Shown here in pieces: positions 23,005-34,072 of a stretch of DNA of 64,000 bases. Where the stretch lies: NCBI GenBank assembly GCA_032164295.1, contig JAJHTX010000003.1, positions 2,976,001-3,040,000 of the forward strand. The letters run 5' to 3'. Every line of letters begins with the position of its first letter. The stretch's first letter is position 1. Below the pieces are notes generated by a model. The model searched no databases and was not told where the DNA came from. It saw nothing but the letters and a program-made list of their open reading frames with translations. The translations under genes and the position numbers were made by a program. The stretch comes from Inonotus obliquus (lineage: Eukaryota; Basidiomycota; Agaricomycetes; Hymenochaetales; Hymenochaetaceae).

Positions 23005-23204
23005 CTGATATGCTTGCCGATATTTAAAATTTCGGCAAAAAAATAATTTCAAATACCGCACCCTCTGATATTCTATTTTGCCCGCCGTGTATGTTTATCA
23101 ACGAATGAATGCACGTGACCGATGATCTGTCGTCGATCACTTGCCTCCCAGCTTTGCCAGTCAGTGGCCTTCATTCCTCAACTCCATTTTTTTTTGCACT
23201 CCTG

Positions 23205-24432
23205 ATGCCTCCTCAGCCCGGCATGTTTACCCTTCCATACGCTTCTTCTCATAAGAGTCGGATGGCCAACAACAGCATGCTTGATGCACACGACGCGAAT
23301 ATGGCGTTCCATAATTCAACCCTCGGTTCCGGTTCCAGGCTTCACGGTGAGGGCCTCTGTTCTTATATTGATTGTGATAAGAGTGATTGATTCGGGGGTT
23401 TGTTGATTTATCGGAATGGCGGTGCTTCTGATGATGGTGCGCAGCTGGACATTTTGGAGACGAGCTTAAAAGGGATAAGAAGAGAAGGGAGATCGCGGGG
23501 AGGTTGAGTAGAGAATTGGCGGACAAGAAAGAGATGTGAGTGCTTCCCGTTGGCAGCCCTGCATCTCCGCAGCGAGACTGGTGATTTATGCCCCCTGCCC
23601 TTGTGATTAGGTCGCGCCAATACACGGAAAACATATCTGCACTGTCAGCAGCCTCCCTCCAGCTTGCGACACGCCCCGAAACATCCTCAGCCTACATGTT
23701 ACGACTCTACCCTCTATCACTCGAGCGTTCTGCGCTCCTTGCGCAGCTTACTTCTGAGGATGACTACGCGCATGAGACAGTGCGTATCGCGTATGAGGAG
23801 GAACGAGATCGTGTTGAGGAGGAGTGGCGGAAGGGTAGGGAGAAGATAAGGGAGAGGATGTTGGAAGGTATTGAGGAGAGGAGACGTCGAGCGAGAGAGG
23901 AAAAGGATGGTGAAGGGATTACTGGTACGTGTTTTAGACTGAAAACTCTTCTGCATCTTTGTTTACTGAGGGGCGTCACGTAGACGCGACTCTCGACTCA
24001 CAATCCCGTTCACACATTACGCGTAAGCTCCGTAACAAACTCGGCGGCTCACCACCACCAGCGGGGTACGCCAACTACTCAGGATACACCAGCGCGGTCA
24101 ACACACACGCACTCCCCGCCACAGTCGTACCCGTTCCAAACCCGAATTCCCTCTCCGTCGACGAACTCCCTTCTCCTTTCCCTCTCCCTCTCACCGCGTC
24201 AGCTCCCAATGGCGCATACGGAAGCTCGAATGGTACCGGTAGTGGCGGAGGTGGAGGGAAACGCAAACACAAGGGTGGAGGTGTACAGCCCCAGGCACTT
24301 ACGGGCCTCGGAAAGGCTATTCAACAGCTTACTGCTGCGAAGGAACTCGAGGTCGAAGCTGACCTTGGCGATATTCGGCGTGGTGCCAAACGAAAAAGAG
24401 CGGCTGCTGTTGGACCAGGACATAAACTCTAA
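23205..24432 (+). CDS. Sds3-like histone deacetylase complex subunit
   Basis: Probable subunit of the Rpd3/Sin3 histone deacetylase complex. Four exons (23205-23346, 23445-23535, 23611-23924, 23984-24432) sum to 996 nt, giving 331 residues. After a short variable N-terminus comes the basic segment ELKRDKKRREIAGRLSRELA, then SRQYTENISALSAASLQ. A long charged coiled coil follows (EEERDRVEEEWRKGREKIRE, EGIEERRRRAREEKDGEG), as in the Sds3/Dep1 helical domain. DATLDSQSRSHITRKLRNKL and LSVDELPSPFPLPL precede a Gly-rich patch. The C-terminus contains KAIQQLTAAKELEVEADLGD followed by a KRKR basic end. Sds3 assignment rests on the helix and the order of motifs. An in-frame ATG at 23109 is a possible longer start but would sit just past the MITE. 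Confidence 0.65.
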
Positions 24433-24709
24433 GTATCACTCTCCTGTATCCTGTTTCTGCTTCCGACTTTTTTCCCCATCTATTGTCCGCCGTTTTTCCA
24501 TTTTCGTCTGCAAAATGTCTTTATCATCTGGAATAATATTGTTATGATATATATCCATCGCCACGGTGCAATATGCTTAGGCTTGCTCGTCGATCGAATT
24601 CGCCGATCAAGGATCAACGTCAACCGCAACTTGTCTCAGTTCACCACAGCTCAGCTTGCTTAAGTCTTAAACACAACTTGCATCTATCCAATATCCAATC
24701 ACGTTTGCC

Positions 24710-25207
24710 ATGTCGACATCACAATCCTACACACCACCAACTGCAGCCCAGCTCAAGGCTGCCTCCCTTACTCAACTCAAAGAATGGGCCGAGTCGATCA
24801 ACGAGCAATCTATTGCATCCACTGGTACCAAGGCTATTGAGAGTCTCTCTTTGAACAAGGAGGACCTCTGTCAAGCTTTGGGTGACCATCTAGAGATCGA
24901 CCTCACAGTTCCTCCTATTGAACATCAGCCTTCAGCTGAAGACTTGGACGTCAACCCTTTCAGCGCAGATGATCAGGACAAATTTCAGAAGATGTATGAC
25001 AGTATGTTAGAAGCGTATGAGGAGTGGGGGGAAAGAGAGGACTATCGATTCTCCGACTCTCCTCCAGGTGAGTCTGTCTTGTATCAGTTCTACGAGTTCA
25101 TAATAATAGTGAGTGATTTATTGTACAATTTAGGTTCGGTTGACCCCGAGACTGCTGATGCTCGGAGACTTGTTGAACAACTCCGTAAGGGGAGCAAGGG
25201 GGATTGA
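24710..25207 (+). CDS. Small acidic protein of unknown function
   Basis: Two exons (24710-25067 and 25134-25207) give 143 residues. I do not recognise a family. The first half contains a predicted helix-rich segment (AAQLKAASLTQLKEWAESIN, then NKEDLCQALGDHLEID) that loosely recalls SAP-like helices. The second half is acidic (YDSMLEAYEEWGEREDYRFS) and the C-terminus is short and basic (RRLVEQLRKGSKGD). No signal peptide or membrane segment is seen. The consistent splice phase and compact length support a real gene. Confidence 0.6.
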   Translation: MSTSQSYTPPTAAQLKAASLTQLKEWAESINEQSIASTGTKAIESLSLNKEDLCQALGDHLEIDLTVPPIEHQPSAEDLDVNPFSADDQDKFQKMYDSMLEAYEEWGEREDYRFSDSPPGESVLYQFYEFIIIVSDLLYNLGSVDPETADARRLVEQLRKGSKGD

Positions 25208-25691
25208 CGTGTTTGGAATTGAATTTCTGAGGTGGCCATTGAGCTTTCTATCATTGTGTATCAATACCGAATAAGCATTGCTGGGGCTGCTGCTCTGCTA
25301 TTTAGTCAACACTCGTTATCTCACTGTTACCTGTTGGAAACCCATGGAAACACTCTACCATCCCGCTCAGAACGAAGGACGAAGAGTGAAGAGGTTCTAT
25401 TTGTGAGGTTTAGTACACGCGTGGGTAAGAATTAACATGGTTTCATCTTATCTTATCTTTTTACCGATAAACTATACTTGGTCGCAATTCTAGGCAAATT
25501 AAAGGTCCGTTCACTGATCCGGGCCTGGGAACCAATTAATGCATTGTAACTTTCACCCTCGACGCTGCACGAAATCGCTCCTACGGGAGTAGTGCACCTG
25601 CCGCTCCGCGTAGAGTGCTTGCGCTTGAGGTTTCAGTCAAGTCAAAGACCACCTTGTCTTCTTCGCCTGGTGTCTGATATCTGGAGGCATT
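25208..25691. other. Intergenic promoter region of CPS1
   Basis: 484 bp without a credible gene. Its notable content is a cluster of GATA motifs at 25447-25470. Confidence 0.5.
25447..25470. promoter_or_regulatory. GATA-factor motif cluster upstream of CPS1
   Basis: CTTATCTTATC (two overlapping GATAAG on the - strand) followed by GATAA on the + strand, about 220-245 bp before the carboxypeptidase S ATG. GATAAG clusters bind nitrogen-regulatory GATA factors in fungi, and yeast CPS1 is nitrogen-regulated. The motif is seen; the regulation is inferred. Confidence 0.4.
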
Positions 25692-28198
25692 ATGGCGACT
25701 CAAATGTTGAATCAAGGCGTGAAGTCGAGCCCAGGAGTACAGGGTTCCTTAGGAGTTCCACGTAGGCCTCGCATAGATTCTTTATTTTCGAACAATTGGA
25801 GTTGGAAGAGTACAGTTCCGTTGCTTGCTCTCGTCGGGATTCTCGTCGTTTCATATCGAACTTTTCCGTTCCCAACATTCAAGGGCATTGCTTATAGCAT
25901 CCTGGAGTTGCCCAACAATGTTGCTATCTTCAAGGACAAGCATCATACAGAACCGTCAGACTCTCTCTGTCCGCAGGTAGCGGAGCTATCCCCGGTGAAG
26001 AACAAGAAGCTTTGGGATGCGTTTGATGTGAAGCTTCGCACGGATAAATTCAAGGAAAGGGCCGTCGTGTGGTTGAGCGGAGCGGTGCAGATTCCGTAAG
26101 TCTCGTTTGGTTCTTTGGTGACTGTCGTGACCCTGAATACATCACTAGAACGGAGTCATTTGACGACATGGGTCCTGTTGACATTGATCCACGTTGGAAG
26201 AAGTTCACGCCGTTTCATGCATACTTGAAGAAATCGTTTCCTCTTACGTGAGCTGGAGGTTCAATTGTATCTGAGAATGTATACCTTGCTGAGACCAGGC
26301 AGCTATTCCAATTTAAAAGTGACCAAAGGTCAGTATTCGATTTTGTTCGTTGAATTTGTGTTCACCTATTTGAGAGGGTAGTCAATACGTACGGCTTGGT
26401 GTACGAATGGGAAGGTTTAGATGCCTCCTTGAAACCTCTGCTCTTAACTGCCCATCAAGGTATTATTCGAGAGTGTGCTTCTTTGGCTTGCTGCCACTGA
26501 GAACGATCCAGACGTTGTTCCCGTTGAACCAACGACGATTGATCGATGGCTACATCCACCATTCTCTGGCTTCTATGACGGTCAGCACTTCTGATACATT
26601 ACGCGTTAATTTGAACTCTGACGCGAAGTAACTAAAGGTGAAATGATCTGGGGCCGCGGTAGTGCAGATGACAAGAATGGGTTAATCAGCATCATGTTTG
26701 TTCATCGTTTGATAGGTCTTGGGAGAATCTCACATGTATGAAGGTCTGCTATCGAGACACTCCTGAGCCTCAGCTTCAAACCGACTCGTGGAGTTGTTCT
26801 TGCCTTTGGATTTGATGAAGAGGCCTCGGGACTTTTCGTGAGTTGTTTTGAATAAATCGATCAGATAAGTACGATTATATACATGCTAGGGTGCTTATGA
26901 GATAAACAAATATCTGGAAACGACGTACGGGAGAGATGCTTTTTCAATGCTCGTTGACGAAGGCGGTATGCATACATGCCTTCTTTCGATTGGATTGATG
27001 ATGTGAGCTTAAAAGATAATGAAGATGGTTTCTCCGAGCAATACGGTGCCGTATTTGCAGTCCCGGCAGTTGGGGAGAAGGGCTACATGGACACGCGTGT
27101 GGAAGTCAAAACTCCAGGCGGTCATTCGAGCGTTCCGCCGGAGCACACCGTAAGTGATTCTTATCATCATAGTATAATCCACAATCTGAAAAGGTCAAAA
27201 AAACATTTCTGTTCTTTGATAGAGCATTGGCATCCTTGCCGCTCTCCTCGCGGCGTATGAGTCGAGACCGATCAAGCCAATCATCGATCGCAGGAGTCCT
27301 GTGTATGCCATGATGCAATGCATGGCGGCCCATTCTCCGTCTATGAATAGCACATTGCGTGATGCGATACTGGAATCGACTCAATCAGACAAAGCGCTTC
27401 ATGCACTAGAAACGTTGATTCTTGAGTATCCAGAGCTCAGCAACGCAATAGCTACGACTCAGGCTATTGACATCATCCAAGGGGGAGTGATGTCGAATGC
27501 GCTTCCCGAACAAGCTCGGTCTGTAATTAACCACAGGATTGCGACGCAGAGGTGCGCTCGCGACGCGTTTATAACTTCGGTCTTCCTAACATTCTGGGCA
27601 AAAGTTCCGTCACTTCTGTCAAAGAGCGAGACACCGAGATTGTCGTTAAACTTGCAGAGATATTCGATATGACTCTCGTCGCTTTTGGCGAGACATTGAG
27701 CAATGGCTCTAGTGGTATGATAACACTTTCAGCCATGTGGGATTACGCCCTTGAACCTGCACCAGTGTCACCTACGAATGCCTCCCCTTATGAAATCCTA
27801 TCCGGAACAATACGTACAGCATACAATACTCACCGTACTTCGTCAAGAAGGGAGGAGATCAAAATTACTCCCGGAATAATGGCAGGCAACACTGGTCCTT
27901 ACTTTCACTCTACCGTGATAGTCCGAGATACCTGACTATCCTCATCGACAGACACATGTTCGTACTGGAATCTGACCAGACATATATTTCGATACAATCA
28001 TCAAGATATGTCACTGGACAGTAACATCCCTGGAGGGTTACACACGATCAACGAATGTGAGTAACTGTGTGACTTCTACTGTGAGCTATTCGAGATTTAC
28101 CATGTCTACTAATTGCAGCAATTGCCGTTGATAATCTCCTTGAGATGATTCGGTTCTTCATGACTCTCATACTGAATGCTGATGAGTACGAGCTATAG
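25692..28198 (+). CDS. CPS1: Vacuolar carboxypeptidase S (M20 Gly-Xaa carboxypeptidase)
   Basis: Zinc metallopeptidase of the M20 family that releases C-terminal residues from peptides in the vacuole. The N-terminus has a single hydrophobic anchor (STVPLLALVGILVVSYRTF) and no cleavable signal, typical of Cps1 delivered through multivesicular bodies. Many short introns interrupt it. The motifs read through exon joins: LLLTAHQDVVPVEP (metal His), EMIWGRGSADDKNGLISIM (bridging Asp), VVLAFGFDEEASG (catalytic Glu), YGRDAFSMLVDEG, then the dimerisation lid KGYMDTRVEVKTPGGHSSVP. After SVINHRIATQR it continues through later exons to GIMAGNTD, YWNLTRHIFRYNHQD, PGGLHTINESIAVDNLLEMI and the stop TAG 28196-28198. 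The metal-binding His of the last motif is present in GGLHTINE. Confidence 0.9.
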
Positions 28199-28467
28199 CA
28201 ATATTGTGATAGCCTCACCTTTCTTTACCGAGTGTGATAATTATTTAGTTGTACTTGTTCCCGTTGTCCTTGCTGTCCAACTAGATTCTCTGAAATTTAT
28301 GCTCATGGAAGGTAGAAAGAATTTGTATTTTGACGCGAGAATCGCCCGCAAGCTCACGGACCCACGGACCGTGTCCACGCCTCAATGGCTTCTTCACTCA
28401 GCCTCGCTACTCCCGCAAAACCATATATACTCTTACATTCAATTACACAACTATTTTGCGGCTCAAG
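28199..28467. other. Spacer between CPS1 and the TPR-SET gene
   Basis: 269 bp; nothing specific seen beyond expected flanks. Confidence 0.4.
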
Positions 28468-30893
28468 ATGCAGCAATCAGAAAACCTAGTAAATCGCTCA
28501 GAGTTCGCACCCGTCGTCGACTATGGCAAAGGCGTCTACAGCCATCTCTCAGTCATCAAAGGCCGGACGGTCATTCCGCCCAAGTCTCGTAGCACCGTCC
28601 TCGGAAAACATGAGGCTTATCGAGCTGCAGAAGGTGTACATGGAGAAGAGGAATCCCCGACTGTGATATACATATTCAACCGCTCTCCCGCTTCACAAGC
28701 TTCACTATCACAACTCCAGAAGATCTCACTTGGTGAGCTACGCTGGTGTGAGGTTTCCCGTGGACGTGTCCTCGTAGTTCGAACGCTTACGCAACCTTGC
28801 GTGGTGGAAGGAGCACTTTGCTCGGTCATTGAGGATGAGAGTGGTGCCGTGCACAATCTCCGCGTGTATAACGTGGATTTCAGTGATGCGCGTAATGTTC
28901 TCCCGTACGGACTTGTTTTAGCTGTCAAGGAGCCTTATTGTGAAGCTACGACAGAAGCAACGAGCGGGATTCGAGTCGATCATCCATCTGATCTTGCGTA
29001 CCTGTCCGAAGGCGACTGTCATTACCCAGCGAGCTGGAGAACGACCTTTCCGGACGATGCCCCCAGCACAGCAAGCGAGAAACTTAAGGATGAAGGGAAC
29101 GCGTCTTTCAAGAAAGGATTGTATAGGGCGGCTGTTTGCAAGTATGAATACTACTGATTGGGCCTTTCGCTGTTGAAACTGACGAAGCAATGGAGCACAG
29201 GTACACTGCTGCCCTTCGTCGAGATCCTAACCCTACACTCAAGACGTCAATCCTTCTCAACCGCGCGCAATCTAACCTACACCTGGGAGCATACAGTGAT
29301 GCTGTCGCAGACACCGAAGACATAATCAAGGAATCCGGAGACCAACCGAACGAAAAAGCTCTCTTCCGGGGTGCTCGAGCGTATTACGAACTGGATCGAT
29401 ATGAGGAAGCTCAGAACTACCTCGAGCAGCTTGTATCTGCATTTCCACAAAACAGGGATGCGAAAACATTACTCGCGAAGGCCAAGCAGAGACTTGCTGA
29501 ACAGCAGTTTGGGAAATACGACTGGGCGTCGTTAATTAGTGAAGCGAGAAGGACCACTCCCCGCTCGGAGATTGCTGATTATACCGGACCAGTTACTTTA
29601 TCGGGTGATGGATATTTGGTTGCTAAGGACGATATCAGAGTGGGAGATCTAATCTTGTGCAGTAAGGCCACCGAAGTCCTCTATCCCGTAGATTTGAAGG
29701 ACGAGAAAAGGGAGCTCGTTTACGATGCTGTACGACACGTATTAACCCCAGGAGAAGGGCCGAAGCTAACTCAGAGACTTTCCTCAAAACTATCACAAGT
29801 TCCTAGTAAGGGTGACAACGTGTACTCGCTGCTCAAAGGCATAGATGTTTACGAAGGAGAGAATTCGGATGCAGAGGCTCGAGTAATTGATGGACGTGCT
29901 GTCACCGATATGTATGTTGCTGGTGTTCTTGATTCCTCGAATTTTCATTGATGCGTATCTGAAAGACATGCCCTAGAGGTCATCCGTGAAACATATGGCG
30001 AGCCATTTCCAACCCTTGTTCCCTCAGCCTCACCGGGTGTTGCTCCGGCACAAGGCATCGGTCTCTGGCCTCTCGGAACACGAGTACATCTTATACACTC
30101 CTGCCTTCCCAACGCATGCCGAAGTTTCATCAGCGACGTCCTCGTTTTACGCGCAGCTCGAGATATCCGACGTGGCGAGATCATCTCCATCGCGTATGTC
30201 CATCCGTCATTACCGCTTGAAGATCGTCGTGCTTGGCTTGCACGTACGCCGAGTACACCATGTGATTGCAAATTCTGTGAGATTGAGGAAAAGGAAGGTA
30301 CTGAAATGCGTCAGCGACGTGTAGACCTCGTCGAACGTGTCAAAGAGCTGAGTGAACGTGCACCAGCAGAATCGTTACGTACCGACGTAGGTCGAGACGA
30401 GAAAAATGCACCAAATGATACTGTCGTCCGAGAAATCGTAGAGGAAGTTTCAGCGATATGCGATGAGCTCGATGCAACATTCTCTTATCCAGCTCATGAG
30501 CAACCTCGCTTCGCCCTCCTCGAACCACTTGCATACCTTTTCGCATGTCATCTCTACCTCGGACCCAACTCAACGGAGGACGCGCTCAAAGCAAATGCTC
30601 GCGCTCTTACTTCCTTAGGGTTCTCCTTTGAGTACACCTCTGCTCCACATACAGGGAACGAGAAGGGGAGCGGTGGTGGAGATGTAAGGGTCACTCAACA
30701 CGGCTTCTACCATGCCTTCATCGTGAAGACGCTTGTACAACAGTCGAGTGTGTGCTGGCAGCTGGGAAAGAGGAGAACAGCAGAAGCTTGGAAACGTATC
30801 GCAGAGAATGCTATGGAGATTATTGGCGGACACCGAAAACTTTTCAGGGATGGATACTCAAAGGTTTTCGAGAGTTTAAAATGGCAGATCTAA
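28468..30893 (+). CDS. TPR-SET domain protein (SMYD-like), altered NHS motif
   Basis: Putative lysine methyltransferase-type protein of 770 residues, from three exons (28468-29141, 29201-29922, 29977-30893). The N-terminal ~200 residues are a family-specific region. A TPR block follows (EKLKDEGNASFKKGLYRAAV, then SILLNRAQSNLHLGAYSDAV and ALFRGARAYYELDRYEEAQN). The SET domain begins near SGDGYLVAKDDIRVGDLILC and continues to VLRAARDIRRGEIISIAYVH, the conserved GEEI/xxY strand. The post-SET segment has CDCKFC. The usual N-H-S-C motif reads L-I-H-S-C-L-P-N, so the first Asn is Ile. In SET proteins that Asn contacts the methyl donor and pseudo-knot. The second intron uses a plain GTGTTC donor, so its exact start is less certain. 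Targets are unknown. Confidence 0.8.
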
Positions 30894-31154
30894 TCAGAGT
30901 CAAAGTTGTGTCCCTATTCATATCTGGTCTAATCAAATCTTGAATACTCTCAAGAATATGACGCATATTGCTGTGGTAATCGAAACATGGGTATGCGTAA
31001 CAACCAAGATCCAAAAGACAAATTTTAGAGGAAGTCCGATACTCCAATCTGAACAAATGCGAAGAACGTGAAGTGGGAGTCGACACTGCAACAGATCTAT
31101 TCAAGGAACCCTGTGGATGACATGGTGTTATAAAGTGCACGAGAACATCTGTTA
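30894..31154. other. Convergent spacer
   Basis: 261 bp between the 3' ends of the TPR-SET gene and the first DUF3455 gene. Nothing specific seen. Confidence 0.4.
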
Positions 31155-31974
31155 TCAGAGCTTACAGTAAACAGTGGTATACTTGACGCTGATAGGATCC
31201 GAGCTAGGTTTGCACTGTTTCAAGAAAGCAAAGAATTCATTCACAAAATTCCAGCCAGAGAAAGGGAAACGATGATCGTACCGAAGAGGGTGGTTGACCG
31301 TACTCGGTATCAACGCGAAGTACAGTGTTCGCAAGCTTTCCCTCCACTTTCGTAAGATGCAACCAATCCACGTCTTTCGGGCCTGTAGGAGCAGGTATTC
31401 CGCCTTCCCTAGCAACAAGTACATACGCATCCTTATCACCCTTACGCGACGTCGCACGCGCATCAAACACAGGACTGATCCCAGTACCCGAAGGATTCGT
31501 CGTAAAGTAGTGATCCGCGAAAATAGGGAAACGTTTCTTAATCTTGAAGTACTTTTCAACTTTTGCGAGATTGTTGCCTGGGATGTTGGTCCAGACGTCG
31601 TAGGCGTATTCTGTGATGGAGTAATCTACGTAATCGTAGTAGCAGGAGATGTCGAATAAGGTAGCTACGGCACCGATGGCGCTTTAATCGGATATCAGAG
31701 TCAGCAAGGGAATTGGATGGGATGTGAATGGAAATGTGTGAACTTACGTGTAAGTTCCTTCATCGGAGCAAGTGTAATTCTGAACTCCAACACCCAATGC
31801 AACCGTCGTAGGGACCTGTCCATCAGGTATAGTGACCTCCGTCTGACCCTCAGGAAGATCAGGCTCAGCATCCGTAACATCACAAACATCAGCAGATGGA
31901 GGGATGCAATAGGCAGCACCAACAGAAGCACCCGCAAATAGCGAAGCAATAGCAGCAAAAGTAACTCGGACCAT
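31155..31974 (-). CDS. Secreted DUF3455 family protein, copy A
   Basis: Small secreted protein of a fungal family (DUF3455, often mislabelled malate dehydrogenase) of unknown function. Three exons. The start at 31974 gives a clean signal peptide (MVRVTFAAIASLFAGASVGA); an in-frame ATG at 32019 would put a tail in front of it. Mature motifs: DAEPDLPEGQTEVTIPDGQV, VALGVGVQNYTCSDEGTYTA, IGAVATLFDISC, RFPIFADHYFTTNPSGTGIS, PVFDARATSRKGD and KDVDWLHLTKVEG. The final exon ends in VYCKL. Cysteines near the ends may pair. It shares exon boundaries with copy B downstream (33263-34072) and has a TATA-like element at 32139-32145, 165 bp before its ATG. Confidence 0.85.
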
Positions 31975-32138
31975 GGCACAGATTGGGTCGGAGAGGAGGA
32001 GAGTGAATGAGTGTTGCACTAAGACCCAGGTAGAGCAATCAAAAAGAATGAAATGGGCTTAGATGTAAGATGTAAGGGAGGCGCTGTGCTGTGAGCGTCA
32101 ACGGATGTGACTTCAGAAAGAAAGAGAGGCCTTTGTGC

Positions 32139-32145
32139 ATTTATA
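32139..32145 (-). promoter_or_regulatory. TATA-like element of DUF3455 copy A
   Basis: TATAAAT on the - strand, 165 bp before the ATG at 31974; compare copy B, which has TATAAAAT about 100 bp before its ATG. Confidence 0.4.
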
Positions 32146-32826
32146 TTGGCGGTCCAATACGCCCGTCTACCCAGGGTATCGCACCTGGCTGCAAGGGTCG
32201 AGCTGTCTTTCATGAAATCGAGATGTACAAGTTCCGAGCGCGGCGATTCCTTTGACTTGGTTGGATTGAACGCAAGCATTAGATTGGTCTAAGCCAGTCT
32301 AAGCCTACAAATGTTCATGTATGTAAGTACAATGACACGAGCGTTGGTCTGATCGGACGCTTTCCTCTTGGTTGTAGGAGAAAAAGAAAGGCGATCCCGG
32401 GCAACCGTCAAATGAGTAAATGACAACCCTCCCGCGAAAGGATGCGAATCATCGGAATCAATGGACAACTCGTTTAAGCGATTTCTTCCAGTTTCTTCCA
32501 TTTTCATCCATCGTCCAAGCTTCCCCGTCGAAGCGTTGGTTACCTAGCAGATCAGACCTATCAGACCCTTCAGCGCTCAGAAGAAAAGGCACCGTAGCAC
32601 CATAACACCAAATCGAAACTATATCTTTTTCATCACTTTCAACAACCTTGAAGGTTCAATGGGCGCGAAGCATGACACAGGCCGCTTGCACGAGATAGAC
32701 TTACCCACAACAGGGGAATCATGTGTGCAACACGAGTTGTATAACTCTTGAAACAGGTTGAAGCAGGTTGAAGCGAGGAATGAAAACGAAAACTTTGAAC
32801 TTATTGAAGGCAAGGTGAGCGAGCGG

Positions 32827-32856
32827 CTCCGAAAAAGTATATTCACTTTTTCGGAG
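32827..32856. repeat. Perfect 12-bp inverted repeat (hairpin) in the DUF3455 spacer
   Basis: CTCCGAAAAAGT, a 6-bp loop ATATTC, then ACTTTTTCGGAG. Both arms match exactly. It lies about 850 bp upstream of copy A and 410 bp downstream of copy B's stop, on neither transcript by this model. It could be a protein-binding palindrome or the remnant of an insertion. Confidence 0.6.
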
Positions 32857-33262
32857 TTTGTAAGTTCTGATCGGAACTCGGCAGAAACGAGCCGATCTCA
32901 CCAATAAATAACACGCTATTGCACCGCTCTCAGGCTTGGCCGGGTCGAGAGATCCATCTTCTTGAAGAAAATTCGTACGAACAACGACAGACATTCGCGT
33001 TTTCCTTCGTATATTCATAGGCTCGTAGCTAAACAGTTATCATATATTTACTGAGCAAGGAATGACAGCAACAATGATTGGCTGGGAATCGAATGACCGG
33101 CGAGTGAGAACGTCGTAAGGTAGTGGTAAATAGAACGGGTGATACAATACAATGCGTAATGCAGTAACAAACGTAAAAAGGAGCAAGAAGCATGCGTTTA
33201 ACTAAGGAACCCTGTTGATTAACCATTAGTGGCTGCATATAAGGTGACGTAGACTCTGGCAC

Positions 33263-34072
33263 TCACAGTATGCAGCAGTGTACTTGACGCTGATAGGTTC
33301 TGAACCTGGCTTGCACTGTAGGTATAATGATGGTCAGGAATAGATCCCACGCTCTTTCAATAAAGAGTGAAGTGAAATCGAAAACGTACAGAAGCTGGTG
33401 GCTGCCCAAACTTTGTATCAATGCGAAGAACAGTCTTCGCCAAGTCTCCCTGGACGTTCGAAAGTTGTAACCAGTCAACGTCTTGATTGCCCGTTGGAGC
33501 AGCCAAGCCTCCCGCCCTACTTGCAACGACAAACGCGTTCGGGTCACCCTTATGAGACGTCGCACGAGCGTCAAATGTAGGACTAATCCCAGAGCCCGAG
33601 GGACTTGTCGAGAAGTAGTGGTCTGCAAAGATGGGGAATGATCTCGATACGAAGTAATCGACGACCTTGGCAATCTTGTAGTCAGGGACCGCATCCCAGA
33701 CATCAAAGGCCACTTTGGTGATCGAGGAGTATTTATGAGTGCCGTAAAGGCATGAGATGTCGAACAGAGTGGCTACGGCGCCAACGGAGCTATATTCAAC
33801 AGATGCACATTAGTCGGGATCAACAGAAGCTGAAACGAAGCGTAGTCTTACGTGTAAGTACCATCATCGGAGCACGTATAGTTCTGTACTCCTGCCCCCA
33901 CAGCAATCTTCTGGGGAGTTTGGCCTGCGGGCACCGTAACGTCCGTCTGCCCGGCCGGAAGGTCTGGCTTAGCATCCGTGACGTCGCAGTTTCCAGGTAT
34001 CGTAGGATGGTAGCTGGCTAATGCAAAAGAGGCACCAGCAAGCAAGGAAGTGAAAGTAGTAAAGGCGACCAT
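33263..34072 (-). CDS. Secreted DUF3455 family protein, copy B
   Basis: Tandem paralogue of the gene at 31155-31974. The signal peptide is MVAFTTFTSLLAGASFALAS. Matching motifs: DAKPDLPAGQTDVTVPAGQT, VGAGVQNYTCSDDGTYTSVG, AVATLFDISC, SFPIFADHYFSTSPSGSGIS, PTFDARATSHKGD and QDVDWLQLSNVQG. The end is SVKYTAAYCIL. The intron before CKPGSEPISVKY sits at the same place as in copy A, so the pair arose by tandem duplication of an intron-bearing gene. Expected to be extracellular; substrate and role are unknown. Confidence 0.85.

Larger units (their letters stand above)
22734..23089. mobile_element. 356-bp AT-rich MITE with 25-bp terminal inverted repeats
   Basis: The left end reads CACGGCGGGCAAAATAG then GATATCAG. 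The right end, reverse-complemented, reads the same except for one base (AATATCAG). The element is flanked by a TATG direct repeat (22730-22733 and 23090-23093), a likely 4-bp target-site duplication. The interior is AT-rich, has no coding capacity, and contains two diverged 52-bp direct repeats, each ending in a CACGTG core. This is the structure of a non-autonomous DNA transposon. The superfamily is not assigned. Confidence 0.8.
22440..23204. other. Intergenic region occupied by a MITE
   Basis: The spacer between the forkhead gene and the Sds3-like gene. The first 290 bp are forkhead 3' flank. The centre is the 356-bp MITE at 22734-23089. The last 115 bp are the presumed Sds3-like promoter and 5' UTR. 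Confidence 0.6.
31975..33262. other. 1.3-kb spacer between the DUF3455 duplicates
   Basis: Non-coding by my reading. It contains copy A's promoter (TATAAAT on - at 32139-32145) and a perfect 12-bp hairpin at 32827-32856. No recognisable remnant of a third DUF3455 copy is apparent. Confidence 0.5.

Noticed and set aside
23109..23204. Upstream in-frame ATG for the Sds3-like gene
   Set aside because: It would add a variable stretch just after the MITE end and before a T-rich leader; ATG 23205 gives the tidier start.
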